From the NCBI GenBank assembly GCA_022801925.1, contig JAAWTG010000026.1:1-36949 (forward strand): a stretch of DNA of 36,949 nt, in the 5' to 3' direction. Each line of letters begins with the position of its first letter. The first letter of the stretch is position 1. The DNA is from Clostridia bacterium. GTDB lineage: Bacteria > Bacillota > Clostridia > RUG12999. The notes below the pieces were generated by a model, which searched no databases, was not told where the DNA came from, and saw only the letters and a program-made list of their open reading frames with translations. This document shows, piece after piece, positions 15,063 through 22,121 of the stretch. A program made the position numbers and the translations under genes.

Positions 15063-15170
15063 TTATCGGCGTTTCGCTGCCGTTAAATGCGAACGATGTT
15101 ATCGGCGTTTCGCCGCCGGATAAGTGCGAACGATGTTATCGGTGTTTCGCTGCCGATAAAATGCGATATG
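15063..15170 (+). ncRNA. toxI: Type III antitoxin RNA: three 35-37-nt tandem repeats
   Basis: Three head-to-tail units start at 15063 (36 nt), 15099 (37 nt) and 15136 (about 35 nt). Each begins TTATCGGYGTTTCGCYGCCG and continues with an A-containing stretch, TGCGA and a terminal ATG. Each unit can form a stem-loop TTATCGG...CCG(A/T)TAA around a GTTTCGC loop; unit 3 pairs perfectly over 7 bp. Repeat number and length match known ToxI/AntiQ antitoxins (about 2.8-5.5 repeats of 34-37 nt). Those are cut by the toxin into single repeats that block its active site as pseudoknots. Promoter upstream, terminator and toxin gene downstream complete the architecture. The A-rich TAAAT/ATAAG segment is a plausible cleavage site. 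There are no spacers, so it is not CRISPR. Confidence 0.85.
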
Positions 15171-15182
15171 AAAAAGTAATCA

Positions 15183-15221
15183 GTAGAGGGCGGACAATGG
15201 TTCTGCCCTTTACTTCATTTT
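15183..15221 (+). terminator. Attenuating terminator between antitoxin RNA and toxN
   Basis: GTAGAGGGC (15183-15191) pairs with GCCCTTTAC (15205-15213) with one G-T wobble, then TTCATTTT. In type III loci this terminator lets most transcripts end after the antitoxin and a minority read into the toxin. The toxN ribosome site TAGGAG begins right after it. Confidence 0.82.
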
Positions 15222-15231
15222 AGGAGAAATT

Positions 15232-15738
15232 ATGAAAACAGCATTTTACTTTGTTGATGAAACGTATATAAACTATTTGAAAGACTATGAAGTGAAACAT
15301 CGCGGTTTTACTACTGTTCCGGGCGTTATATACAGCAACCGCAAAAAATTTCTTTATGGCGCAGTATTGGAAATTGACAAAAAGAAATATCTTGTGCCTG
15401 TATCGTCATATACGAAAAATCAGCGCGAGAATATGCTGATAAAAATTTCAGACCATCACAAAAATAAAGTTGTCGGTTCTCTAAGGTTTAATTATATGAT
15501 ACCCGTTCCCGATAAATGCTTGCATTTATTTGATTTTAAAAATGACGCCGAAAGCCATGAACATAGAATTTTTATCGAAAAGGAATACCGTTTTTGTAAA
15601 AGTAAGTTATCAGCAATCCAAAAACTTGCAACGCGTACATATCATCGTGTCATCAGCAAAGTTGATGATGAACTTGTTAGAAACAGTTGTGATTTTAAGC
15701 TGCTGGAACAAGCATATGATGAGTTTACGCCAATATAA
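15232..15738 (+). CDS. toxN: ToxN/AbiQ-family type III toxin endoribonuclease
   Basis: The 168-residue protein (Pectobacterium ToxN is about 171) cuts cellular and phage RNA and its own antitoxin precursor. By eye it follows the ToxN pattern throughout. An N-terminal YINYLKDYE (12-20) is followed by YSNRKKFLYGAVLEI (34-48) and KKYLVPVSSY (51-60). Then come a central SLRFNYMIPVP beta segment near 84-94 and the helical tail ending CDFKLLEQAYDEF. Aligned from memory with Pectobacterium ToxN, Y34, K38 and S59 correspond to catalytic-region residues Y29, K33 and S53. TAGGAG lies 6-7 bases before ATG 15232. Codon and base use is AT-richer than the neighbouring rlmB/YcxB genes, suggesting transfer. 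Such systems act in abortive infection; that role is inferred. Confidence 0.88.
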   Translation: MKTAFYFVDETYINYLKDYEVKHRGFTTVPGVIYSNRKKFLYGAVLEIDKKKYLVPVSSYTKNQRENMLIKISDHHKNKVVGSLRFNYMIPVPDKCLHLFDFKNDAESHEHRIFIEKEYRFCKSKLSAIQKLATRTYHRVISKVDDELVRNSCDFKLLEQAYDEFTPI

Positions 15739-15749
15739 ATAAATAACAA

Positions 15750-15796
15750 AACGCCCCATTTGTGAGGTATTTCCTCACAGATGGGGCGTTTTTATG
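15750..15796. terminator. Terminator shared by toxN and the first XRE gene
   Basis: ACGCCCCAT (15751-15759) pairs with ATGGGGCGT (15781-15789), extended by GTGAGG/CCTCAC, with a T-run after and AAAA before. It serves both convergent genes. Confidence 0.88.
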
Positions 15797-15798
15797 TT

Positions 15799-16056
15799 TT
15801 ATTTGTCTGTTTTGGGTTCTTTGCGTCGGTATTCCTCCATGGCTTCCTCGCTCTCCGGCGTGAACTCCAGCAGGTCGTCAATGGAACATTCCAACACCGT
15901 GCAGATGCGGCTGATGATAGAGTATTTTATCATGCTTACTTTATCATGATATAATCCACCTATGGTCACTTTTGAAATACCTGTCTGTCTCGATAGTTCT
16001 GACATATTCATGCGCTTTTCACCCAAAAGTGTTGATAATTTGCTGTGAATTGGCAT
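15799..16056 (-). CDS. Small XRE-family (Cro/CI-type) transcriptional regulator, copy 1
   Basis: The 85-residue protein is mostly a single HTH_XRE domain: LSTLLGEKRMNMSELSRQTGIS (7-28) with recognition helix around KVTIGGLYHD (29-38), then CTVLECSIDDLLEFTP. An acidic tail follows. Its last 35 residues are the same as in the second copy at 16457-16714 except at the very end. The HTH helices differ, so the pair probably reads different operators. GGAAGTGAG precedes ATG 16056. A short hairpin AGTCGC/GCGACT lies in the upstream region (16111-16127). The target is unknown; such short YozG-like repressors often regulate neighbouring accessory genes. Confidence 0.85.
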   Translation of the reverse strand: MPIHSKLSTLLGEKRMNMSELSRQTGISKVTIGGLYHDKVSMIKYSIISRICTVLECSIDDLLEFTPESEEAMEEYRRKEPKTDK

Positions 16057-16456
16057 GTTCTCACTTCCTATTCTCTATTTCACTCTATCCGCAATGTGCA
16101 TTGATAGTCACAGTCGCTACCGCGACTATGATGTACTTTTTGGCGCAAAAAGTACCAAAAACTTTCTGGCGTTCCGATTCGCCCCAAATTTCGCTACGGA
16201 TATTCACCCCTTGAAAATGTCCTCCGACTTTGTGCAAAGCACAAAGTCTCCCCCTCTTACTTTTCTTGGGGTGAATATCCTCCGCTCTTAGCCCCTGCCG
16301 CCCGCGGACGGGAAGGCTTTCCCTACGGGGGACTTATAATCTTCTACGGTAAGCAACCGGAATCGGTTATCTATTCTTTAATGCCGTTCCGCTTTTGAAA
16401 AAAACAAACTCCCCACCGAAGAGGTATCTTCCTCGCCGGTAGGAAGTTTTTATGTT
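16057..16456 (-). repeat. R2 copy C, palindromic repeat and terminator between two XRE genes
   Basis: No gene fits in these 400 bases. At about 16132-16193 is a palindrome (GTACTTTTTGGCGCAAAAAG) followed by ACCAAAAACTTTCTGGCGTT, repeated at 16764-16822. At 16200-16300 is R2 copy C on the minus strand, with central hairpin GACTTTGTGC/GCACAAAGTC. At 16411-16453 a hairpin with inner GAGG/CCTC and outer ACTCCCC/GGAAGT (imperfect), flanked by A- and T-runs, would end transcription of the second XRE gene. Confidence 0.6.
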
Positions 16457-16714
16457 TTATTCGTCTGCTTTGGGTTCCTTGCGGCGGTATTCCTCCATGG
16501 CTTCCTCGCTCTCCGGCGTGAACTCCAGCAGGTCGTCAATGGAACATTCCAACACCGTGCAGATACGGCTGATGATAGAATAGTGTATCTTGTTCACTCT
16601 ATCATGATACATATTTAAAATTGTTGTTTTTGAAATTCCGGTTTCTTTGGATAATTCAATCATTTTCATTCGCTTTTCACCCAAAAGCGTTGATAATTTA
16701 CAGTGAATTGGCAT
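16457..16714 (-). CDS. Small XRE-family transcriptional regulator, copy 2
   Basis: The 85-residue paralogue of the preceding regulator shares length, start (MPIH-KLSTLLGEKRM) and C-terminal half. The recognition region reads TTILNMYHDRVNKIHYS in place of VTIGGLYHDKVSMIKYS. The two genes are also nearly identical at DNA level over their last ~130 bases, so the duplication or a conversion is recent. Its ribosome site is GGAAGTGAG before ATG 16714. A consensus leftward promoter lies at 17004-17032, giving a leader of about 280 nt that contains another palindromic repeat. A near-perfect dyad GTATAGTATAC overlaps that promoter's -10 and is a candidate autoregulatory operator. Confidence 0.85.
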   Translation of the reverse strand: MPIHCKLSTLLGEKRMKMIELSKETGISKTTILNMYHDRVNKIHYSIISRICTVLECSIDDLLEFTPESEEAMEEYRRKEPKADE

Positions 16715-16763
16715 GTCCTCACTTCCTTTTTATTCATTCTATTATAATTTGCTTGAAAGCAAA

Positions 16764-16852
16764 TGTACTTTTTGCCGACAAAAAGTACCAAAAACTTTCT
16801 GGCGTTCCGATTCGCCCCAGACCCCCAACCGGCCCCTGCGGGGAGCTATCCT
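16764..16852. repeat. Second copy of the GTACTTTTTG palindromic repeat
   Basis: GTACTTTTTG-CCGA-CAAAAAGTAC is followed by CAAAAACTTTCTGGCGTTCC and GATTCGCCCC, matching 16132-16193 almost base for base. The loop differs (GCCGAC versus GGCGC) while the stem is kept. Its offset from the upstream XRE start is close to that of the first copy, so it belongs to the duplicated block. Confidence 0.65.
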
Positions 16853-17003
16853 GCGGGAGATTTATTCGCCAAACCTTGTTACGTAAAGCTTCTACAATTA
16901 CTATATCAAAATCAAAAAAAACGATTTCGTTCACATGCATAGAGATGGTTTCAAATCATCTTCCGACAAGCAATTTTCCTATATTTATAGCTACTATGTG
17001 TAT

Positions 17004-17032
17004 AGTATACCATGTAAAAAAGTAAAGGTCAA
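17004..17032 (-). promoter_or_regulatory. Leftward promoter for the second XRE gene, with dyad operator
   Basis: Read leftward, TTGACC (17032-17027), 17 bases, TATACT (17009-17004). The -10 sits inside the dyad GTATAGTATAC (17000-17010), a likely repressor site. Confidence 0.7.
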
Positions 17033-17066
17033 TGGCACAAAAGTATCGGAATATGGTATAAAAGTA

Positions 17067-17095
17067 TTGACAAATGTGTTTATTTGTGGTATTCT
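17067..17095 (+). promoter_or_regulatory. Rightward promoter of the 93-aa hypothetical gene
   Basis: TTGACA (17067-17072), 17 bases, TATTCT (17090-17095). It is back-to-back with the leftward promoter 35 bases away, so one XRE protein could control both. Confidence 0.78.
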
Positions 17096-17151
17096 ATTTC
17101 TAGTAAAACAAATAAAATATCACTTACAAATACCAAAAGGAGGACAAAAAC

Positions 17152-17433
17152 ATGGATGAAAAAAATTTAAAAATTTTTTTGGACTATATCTTAAAAGCCA
17201 CTGCCGAAGAAGAATATAGTATGCAAGAGGAATCTGTTGAATTAAAAGAAGTGCGTCAAAAATGTCAAGAATGTATGAAACGGATACAAGCCGTGCTGCC
17301 GAAAAAACACCAAAAACTGATTTCCGATTTTGACGATGCAAAAAATTTGAAAAGCAGCATTGAATCGGATATTACTGTGGTCATTACCATGCGCTTTCTC
17401 ATTCGGCTGTTGAAATGTCTGGAACTGCTATAG
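17152..17433 (+). CDS. Small helical hypothetical protein
   Basis: The 93-residue protein starts with a strong AAAGGAGG site 8 bases upstream and a consensus promoter. It is predicted almost wholly helical, with charged amphipathic stretches (residues 15-45 and 50-75), two cysteines as CQEC near 38-41, and a more hydrophobic C-terminal helix. The layout is reminiscent of short DUF6809-type proteins of clostridial mobile elements, but I cannot confirm the family. It diverges from the second XRE gene, so it may be that regulator's target. No enzyme motif is visible. Confidence 0.65.
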   Translation: MDEKNLKIFLDYILKATAEEEYSMQEESVELKEVRQKCQECMKRIQAVLPKKHQKLISDFDDAKNLKSSIESDITVVITMRFLIRLLKCLELL

Positions 17434-17572
17434 CCGCCGCAAGACTGATTTATACATTTCTTTTCAGTGTTTGTATTTTTCTTCACTGTTACGGTTGCCG
17501 TCTTGTTTTTTTTCATGGATATGGTAAGATGAATACACCATGAAAAATCAAATGAATCGGGAGGGTGAAATG

Positions 17573-19321
17573 ATGCATTTTCAGGCGGGAATTGTCCACG
17601 AAGGCTACAAAGCCTATTGGGGTGAAAACCACTGGTTGGAGCAGGATATCAACGAATTTTGTTCGGCACAGGAAATCCGCATGACCTGTGCGCGGCAGGA
17701 TTTTGCGGCAGCGCAGGTTTGTATCTATCCAAAAGAGGGCGGCACGCTGACCATTGGCGGTGCGGCGGCGTTTTCGCCGTATGGTGCGCGCGGCGGGCTG
17801 CGGCTGGACGTGCAAATGGACGGATTCGCACCGTTCATGCAGCACATCGGCTATATGGCGGACGACCTCGGCGTGGAGCGGGCGGATATTCTGCTGGCGG
17901 ACGAGACTGTGGAACTGCAAGCCGGACGCGCACAGATGGTATGGCTGGAAATCCCTGTTCCGGCAGACGCTAAACCGGGCGAATATTCCGGCACGGTGCG
18001 CATTTATGAGCATTTCATGTTCGGCGCGGAAACGCCGGCGGCCGAACTGCATTTCACTGTCTGCGTCAAAGACGTATTGTTGCCGGAAAAACCGACGTTC
18101 TATCTGGATTTGTGGCAGCACAACAGCAACATTGCGCGCAAACACGAAGTGCCGCTGTGGAGCGATGCGCATTTTGCCATTATGGAGCGGTATGTTGCGA
18201 CGCTGGGCGAACTTGGACAACGCGCTGTCACCGTCATTGCAAGCGAAATTCCATGGTCGGGACAAAACGCGTATTTAACCGTGAACTACATCAGCGATAT
18301 GTATGAATACAGTATGATACGCGTCACACGCGGTGCGGACGGCGCTTTCTCCTACGACTACAGCATCATGCAGCGGTATATTGATTTGTGCGCCAAATAT
18401 GGCATTGCGGACGAAATTGAAGTGTTCGGACTGTGCAACATTTGGGTAACGGAGGAGAAAGGTTTCGGCGCATGTTCCGACTATCCGGACGGCATTCGCG
18501 TGCGCTATTTGGACGAATCGGACGGCTGTTATAAATTCATGGACAACAAAGCGGACATTTGCGGCTATATCCGTGCGCTGCACGATTATTTCGTTTCCAC
18601 CGGGCAAATCAAACGGGTGCGCGTGGTGGCGGATGAACCGGCAGACGTGGTGAAACACCGCGAACGCATTGATTTGCTCAAAGCAAACGGACCGCAGTTC
18701 CAATATAAAACAGCAGTCAACCACATTGAATTTATTGAAGAATTTCAGGACGACATTCTCGACCTCGCGCCGGTTTTGCCTTTTGCGGCAAAAGAAATCG
18801 AAACGCTGCAAAACGTGCGCAGTAAAAAGGGCGGGCGTGTGACATGGTATGTCTGTTGCAGTCCTAAATTCCCCAACACCTTTCTGGCTTCGCCGCTGTG
18901 CGAAAGCCGATTGATTGGGCTTTTGACATGGTATTTGCAGCTGGACGGATTTTTGCGCTGGAACTACACCGTGTGGCCCGAACGTCCGCGGGAACAAATC
19001 AGCTACCGCAGCGGCATTTGGAGCGCGGGCGACACGAATTTCGTCTATCCCTCCTACGGCGGGGACGTGCTGCTGACGCTGCGCTATAAAATTTTAAAAC
19101 GCGGCATTGGCGACTATGAACTGGCGCGCATGGCGGATTTATCGCCGGAGGACGCGCTTTGGGACAGTATTTTGAAGGAAAAACAAATTGTAAAATTCTA
19201 TGATGAAGATTGGATTGGCAATCCCGACCGCGACTCGGGAAACCCTGCGCGCTGTTATGTCCGCGACTATGCGGCATATGACGCGCTGAAGGAAGCGTTA
19301 TTGGAGAAAATTGAAAAATAA
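17573..19321 (+). CDS. DUF4091 domain protein, putative glycoside hydrolase-like
   Basis: The 582-residue protein has no signal peptide, so it is probably cytoplasmic. An N-terminal beta-rich region of about 160 residues (an immunoglobulin-like module ending ELHFTVCVKDVLLPEKPTF) is followed by a barrel-like region from YLDLWQHNSN near 175. The C-terminal DUF4091 block, about 440-540, contains WYVCCSPKFPNTFL, RLIGLLTWYLQLDGFLRWNY and FVYPSYGG. DUF4091 is related to the C-terminal part of GH123-type enzymes; acidic residues DEPAD near 355 may be catalytic. The substrate is unknown. I chose ATG 17573 because GGGAGGG lies 7 bases upstream; starts up to 33 bases earlier have no such site. It is single, ended by the terminator at 19338-19382. 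Confidence 0.85.
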   Translation: MHFQAGIVHEGYKAYWGENHWLEQDINEFCSAQEIRMTCARQDFAAAQVCIYPKEGGTLTIGGAAAFSPYGARGGLRLDVQMDGFAPFMQHIGYMADDLGVERADILLADETVELQAGRAQMVWLEIPVPADAKPGEYSGTVRIYEHFMFGAETPAAELHFTVCVKDVLLPEKPTFYLDLWQHNSNIARKHEVPLWSDAHFAIMERYVATLGELGQRAVTVIASEIPWSGQNAYLTVNYISDMYEYSMIRVTRGADGAFSYDYSIMQRYIDLCAKYGIADEIEVFGLCNIWVTEEKGFGACSDYPDGIRVRYLDESDGCYKFMDNKADICGYIRALHDYFVSTGQIKRVRVVADEPADVVKHRERIDLLKANGPQFQYKTAVNHIEFIEEFQDDILDLAPVLPFAAKEIETLQNVRSKKGGRVTWYVCCSPKFPNTFLASPLCESRLIGLLTWYLQLDGFLRWNYTVWPERPREQISYRSGIWSAGDTNFVYPSYGGDVLLTLRYKILKRGIGDYELARMADLSPEDALWDSILKEKQIVKFYDEDWIGNPDRDSGNPARCYVRDYAAYDALKEALLEKIEK

Positions 19322-19337
19322 ACAGTGTCTAAACAGG

Positions 19338-19382
19338 CGGGCGGTATCCTGACCGAAAAGGGTCAGGATATCGCCCGTTTTG
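19338..19382 (+). terminator. Intrinsic terminator after the DUF4091 gene
   Basis: CGGGCGGTATCCTGACC (19338-19354) pairs with GGTCAGGATATCGCCCG (19361-19377) across a short A-rich loop, then TTTTGTG. Confidence 0.85.
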
Positions 19383-19402
19383 TGCTTTAAAAGTGCATGA
19401 GA

Positions 19403-19430
19403 CAGGCAAAAATCGAATCTTTTGCGCTGT
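19403..19430. repeat. Dispersed stem-loop family R1, copy E4
   Basis: GCAAAA (19406-19411) pairs with TTTTGC (19420-19425) around a loop with TCGAAT. Loop and flanks (AGGC...GC-C) match copies E5 and E6, but the stem arms are different. Confidence 0.5.
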
Positions 19431-19493
19431 ATGGATATCTCTTTTAAGTGATATTATTTTTAACAAAAAGTTAATCTTTTTTCAAAAAATCTA

Positions 19494-19534
19494 TTGACTT
19501 TTATGCGTTTATATGTTAGTGTATATATATGCGT
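19494..19534 (+). promoter_or_regulatory. Promoter and candidate operator of the RHH gene
   Basis: TTGACT (19494-19499) is a good -35; the -10 is one of several overlapping TA-rich hexamers around 19515-19527. TATGCGT occurs twice in direct orientation (19502-19508 and 19528-19534), flanking the presumed -10. Direct repeats are typical ribbon-helix-helix operators, so autoregulation is likely. Confidence 0.5.
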
Positions 19535-19553
19535 ATAAAAGTGAGGTGAAAAC

Positions 19554-19736
19554 ATGGCGCAAAAAAAGATGGGTCGTCCAACAATCGGAGATAAACCTCT
19601 AAAAGACCGCATTTTTATTTTGGTGGATGATGAGACGAAGGCGCAGTTAAAGAAATGTACCGAAGTGTTAAACACCACACGTTCAGATGTTGTCCGAAAA
19701 GGAATCAAACGAATGTATGACGAACTCGAGAAGTAA
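19554..19736 (+). CDS. Ribbon-helix-helix (CopG/Arc-type) DNA-binding protein
   Basis: The 60-residue protein shows a basic N-terminal arm GRPTIGDKP, then a DNA-contacting beta strand around RIFILVDD (residues 19-26). The two helices are KAQLKKCTEVLNT and TRSDVVRKGIKRMYDEL, the standard RHH layout, here close to antitoxin- or plasmid-type regulators. GTGAGGTG lies 6 bases upstream of the ATG. No toxin gene follows directly; a hairpin at 19738-19785 separates it from the next ORF. Targets beyond its own promoter are unknown. Confidence 0.85.
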   Translation: MAQKKMGRPTIGDKPLKDRIFILVDDETKAQLKKCTEVLNTTRSDVVRKGIKRMYDELEK

Positions 19737-19737
19737 A

Positions 19738-19853
19738 AAAGAGAAGCAGCAATTCCCCTAAAAAAAATTTGCCGCTTCTCCACCAACGCACACCCGTCTA
19801 TAACAACAGACAGGGTACATAAATATTATATATGATATTTTGTCTGTTGGCAA
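19738..19853. other. Two hairpins between the RHH gene and the next ORF
   Basis: GAGAAGC (19741-19747) pairs with GCTTCTC further on (about 19773-19779), extended by GCAA/TTGC; its T-run is on the minus strand. CAACAGACA (about 19804-19812) pairs with TGTCTGTTG (about 19843-19851) around an AT-rich loop. Either may end the RHH transcript or structure the leader of the next gene. Confidence 0.4.
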
Positions 19854-19942
19854 GAGGGTGTGCAAAATTTTTTTAACAAAGAAAGGAGGTATCACCCACT
19901 GCTGCGATATTTTTTCATATATTGGAGATGGGTGGTTACATC

Positions 19943-20251
19943 ATGTCAAACCATTTTGAAAACAGTTTGCAATTCCTCATGGAACAGAGTATTGGGGACG
20001 CCACGCTGCGGCTTCAGGAACAGGACAAGGAATTTCGGCAAAAAACAGGACGGATTGCCGACATTCTTGAAACGCTGGAACCTTTTTTACAAGAGGGCGG
20101 CGATTCACCCTCCGCCTACCACTGGGAGTTGGTACGTGAATATTTCGCACTTTCTTCTGCCGTCTGTGATTTGGAACAAATGGCAATCTATATGCAGGCA
20201 GTTTTCGACTGCACGGCGCTGTTGAAACGATTAGGACGGATTGCGGACTAA
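19943..20251 (+). CDS. Small hypothetical protein, all-helical
   Basis: The 102-residue protein is predicted to be entirely helical, acidic and soluble. Motifs include LQFLMEQSIGDATLRLQEQD and a C-terminal LEQMAIYMQAVFDCTALLKRL. I do not recognise a family; small helical proteins of this sort are common in clostridial accessory regions. Start ATG 19943 is preferred because GGGTGG lies about 9 bases upstream; TTG 19922 and ATG 19928 in the same frame are alternatives. A stronger AAAGGAGG at about 19882-19889 lies too far upstream to serve any of them. A symmetrical terminator follows. Confidence 0.55.
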   Translation: MSNHFENSLQFLMEQSIGDATLRLQEQDKEFRQKTGRIADILETLEPFLQEGGDSPSAYHWELVREYFALSSAVCDLEQMAIYMQAVFDCTALLKRLGRIAD

Positions 20252-20280
20252 AAACCCTAAAGCAAATAATTTTCTATACA

Positions 20281-20323
20281 AAAGGGACTGTAAAAAAACG
20301 AGTTTTTTTACAGTCCCTTTGTT
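20281..20323. terminator. Bidirectional intrinsic terminator
   Basis: AAAGGGACTGTAAAAAAA (20281-20298) pairs perfectly with TTTTTTTACAGTCCCTTT across CGAG. It separates the rightward helical-protein gene from the leftward stalk-domain gene. Confidence 0.88.
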
Positions 20324-20347
20324 ATGATGTTCTTCCGAACAATCCAC

Positions 20348-21916
20348 TCAGCGGGAATAGCGGAAGGTATGCAGCGATTGATATACGCGGTTCATGTCCA
20401 GCCAGTTAGATGTTTGCTCCGGCATGAGAATCTGTGCGAGAAAATATACCGGATTATTCGCTGCCGCGACAACAAAAAAGTAGTTCCATGTATGATAGCG
20501 AACGGTATCCTTCTGAATATTCAGCGCAACCAATTTATATGTGCTGTTTCCAATGATTTCTTTTTGCTGCTCCTTTGATAATTCTACCGATTCAGAGTGT
20601 ACATAATTGCCGCTTTTCTTTAAATCGTCCATGGTACGTGTGGCAAACGCTTCCTGATAGTTTTTATAATAATAATTATTTTTGTCTCTTACCAGAGGAA
20701 TGCGAAACGGCACGATATTCTCAAATTTCGTGAGAACTTTTTCCGGCGCGCATGCCATCACCAGACGGATACCGTCGGGCTGCTGTTCATAGATACTGTG
20801 ACCGGTTTGACCTTTCACAGTCTGGAACGATTCCGGCAAATCCATTTGCCAGCCGTCGTATTTATTCAAAAGATGCTGCGACGCGTTCCAGTGCGGGTCT
20901 TTGGCTTTCACGGCTGCCGCGGTCTGCGGCGTGATTTCCAGCGTGTCTAAAATCCGCTCCATCTCGTCCCATGCAGGCGCGCTGCCCGGCAGCCCCAAAT
21001 TCCCTTGGGGACGCGCCGGTGCGCTTATCTCGTCTGCGCCTTCCTCGTCGCCGGAATCTCCGTCCTGCGGCGACGGCTCCAGCCGTCCATAGCGGACAAA
21101 ATAACCCATGTCCGCCCCTGCCATGTAGCGTTCTTTCAGCAGCGTTTTCCACAGCGGATAGGTAACCGTCACCTCCAGCGTCGTCCAGTCGCCGTTTTCA
21201 TCTGTATCCGTGCCGCCCTCCGACCGGAAATTCTTAGTATCATACCCACTTTTTAAAAAATCCGTCTCCTGCCTGAGCCACTCTTCGCCGGAAACACCTG
21301 TTTCCGCCGCCATGACATAGACAAAATCCACCGTCCCACCGCTATAGTATTTCTCCATCAGCAAGCGGTCTGCGCCGGTGGTTTTCTGCGTCCAGCCTTC
21401 CGGCATGATAATCGATGCGCCGAACCGTTCCATTTGCAGTTTCGTGCCCGTCAGCGTATGGGTGTAGCGCACTAAGACTCCATTTGTTTTTTCATCATAT
21501 TGCACCTGCGCGCCAAAGGTTTCGCTGATGAACCGCAGCGGTACCATGGTGGTGCTGTTTTTCAGCGCGGGCGCGGCAATCAATATTTTTTCCGTGCCAT
21601 TGACATAACAACTTTTGTCGTCAATCATCAATAAAATAGTGCAGTCGCCTAAATAAATGGACACGGAACGGGTCTTTTCCGACCATTCCACCTGTGCACC
21701 GAACGCTTCGGAAATCACGCGCAGCGGTACCAGCGTCGCGCCGTTTTCCGTGTAGGACGGCTCCGTTTGAATCGGACTGCCGTCAATGGTGACCTGCCCG
21801 CTGCCAATGGTCAGGGAAATTTCCGTGACCCTCTCCCGCGCGCCCGCCGGCACACAGGTACCGCCCAGAATGAGCGCCAGACATAGACCAAGCGCCCAAA
21901 AATGTTTGTTTTTCAT
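20348..21916 (-). CDS. Secreted stalk-domain protein with copper-amine-oxidase N1 repeats
   Basis: The 522-residue exported protein begins with a signal peptide (KNKHFWALGLCLALILGG, cleavage probably after PAGA near 26). Residues about 35-150 form a Cu_amine_oxidN1 module made of two homologous halves. Each contains the hallmark VPLR-ISE-FGAQV (near 63-76 and 122-135). The name is historical: there is no copper site. In clostridia this domain acts as a wall or surface stalk. The remainder, about 155-522, has two similar alpha/beta parts (each starting with a PEGW / LPES-type strand) of unknown function, joined by an acidic Gly/Asp-rich linker near 285-310. GGGGAG precedes ATG 21916. No partner gene is directly linked. 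Confidence 0.82.
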   Translation of the reverse strand: MKNKHFWALGLCLALILGGTCVPAGARERVTEISLTIGSGQVTIDGSPIQTEPSYTENGATLVPLRVISEAFGAQVEWSEKTRSVSIYLGDCTILLMIDDKSCYVNGTEKILIAAPALKNSTTMVPLRFISETFGAQVQYDEKTNGVLVRYTHTLTGTKLQMERFGASIIMPEGWTQKTTGADRLLMEKYYSGGTVDFVYVMAAETGVSGEEWLRQETDFLKSGYDTKNFRSEGGTDTDENGDWTTLEVTVTYPLWKTLLKERYMAGADMGYFVRYGRLEPSPQDGDSGDEEGADEISAPARPQGNLGLPGSAPAWDEMERILDTLEITPQTAAAVKAKDPHWNASQHLLNKYDGWQMDLPESFQTVKGQTGHSIYEQQPDGIRLVMACAPEKVLTKFENIVPFRIPLVRDKNNYYYKNYQEAFATRTMDDLKKSGNYVHSESVELSKEQQKEIIGNSTYKLVALNIQKDTVRYHTWNYFFVVAAANNPVYFLAQILMPEQTSNWLDMNRVYQSLHTFRYSR

Positions 21917-21964
21917 ATGTATCGCTCCCCTTTTTTAACAGACGTTTTCTATCTGCTCATCCCT

Positions 21965-22012
21965 AGATATAGAAGTCTCAAGCGTTTCGCGGCGCTTGGA
22001 CTCCCCTATATG
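21965..22012 (-). other. Leader hairpin upstream of the stalk-domain gene
   Basis: Read leftward, TATAG-AGTC-CAAGCG arms pair with CGCTTG-GACT-CTATA around a CCGCGAAA loop, with small bulges. It lies about 50 bases before the stalk gene start and is not followed by a T-run, so it looks like a leader structure rather than a terminator. Confidence 0.4.
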
Positions 22013-22121
22013 ATGTTAGACGTTTTGCACGGAAATTTGTTCCATTTCTTTCCACTCCGGTGAATCCCTCCGCCGCCTGCGGCGCAAATAGCTCTGTGAT
22101 TCGCCTCTCCCAAGGGAAACA

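Noticed and set aside
15063-15170. Possible CRISPR array
   Set aside because: Units of 35-37 nt abut directly with no unique spacers and no cas genes; promoter, terminator and ToxN gene explain it better.
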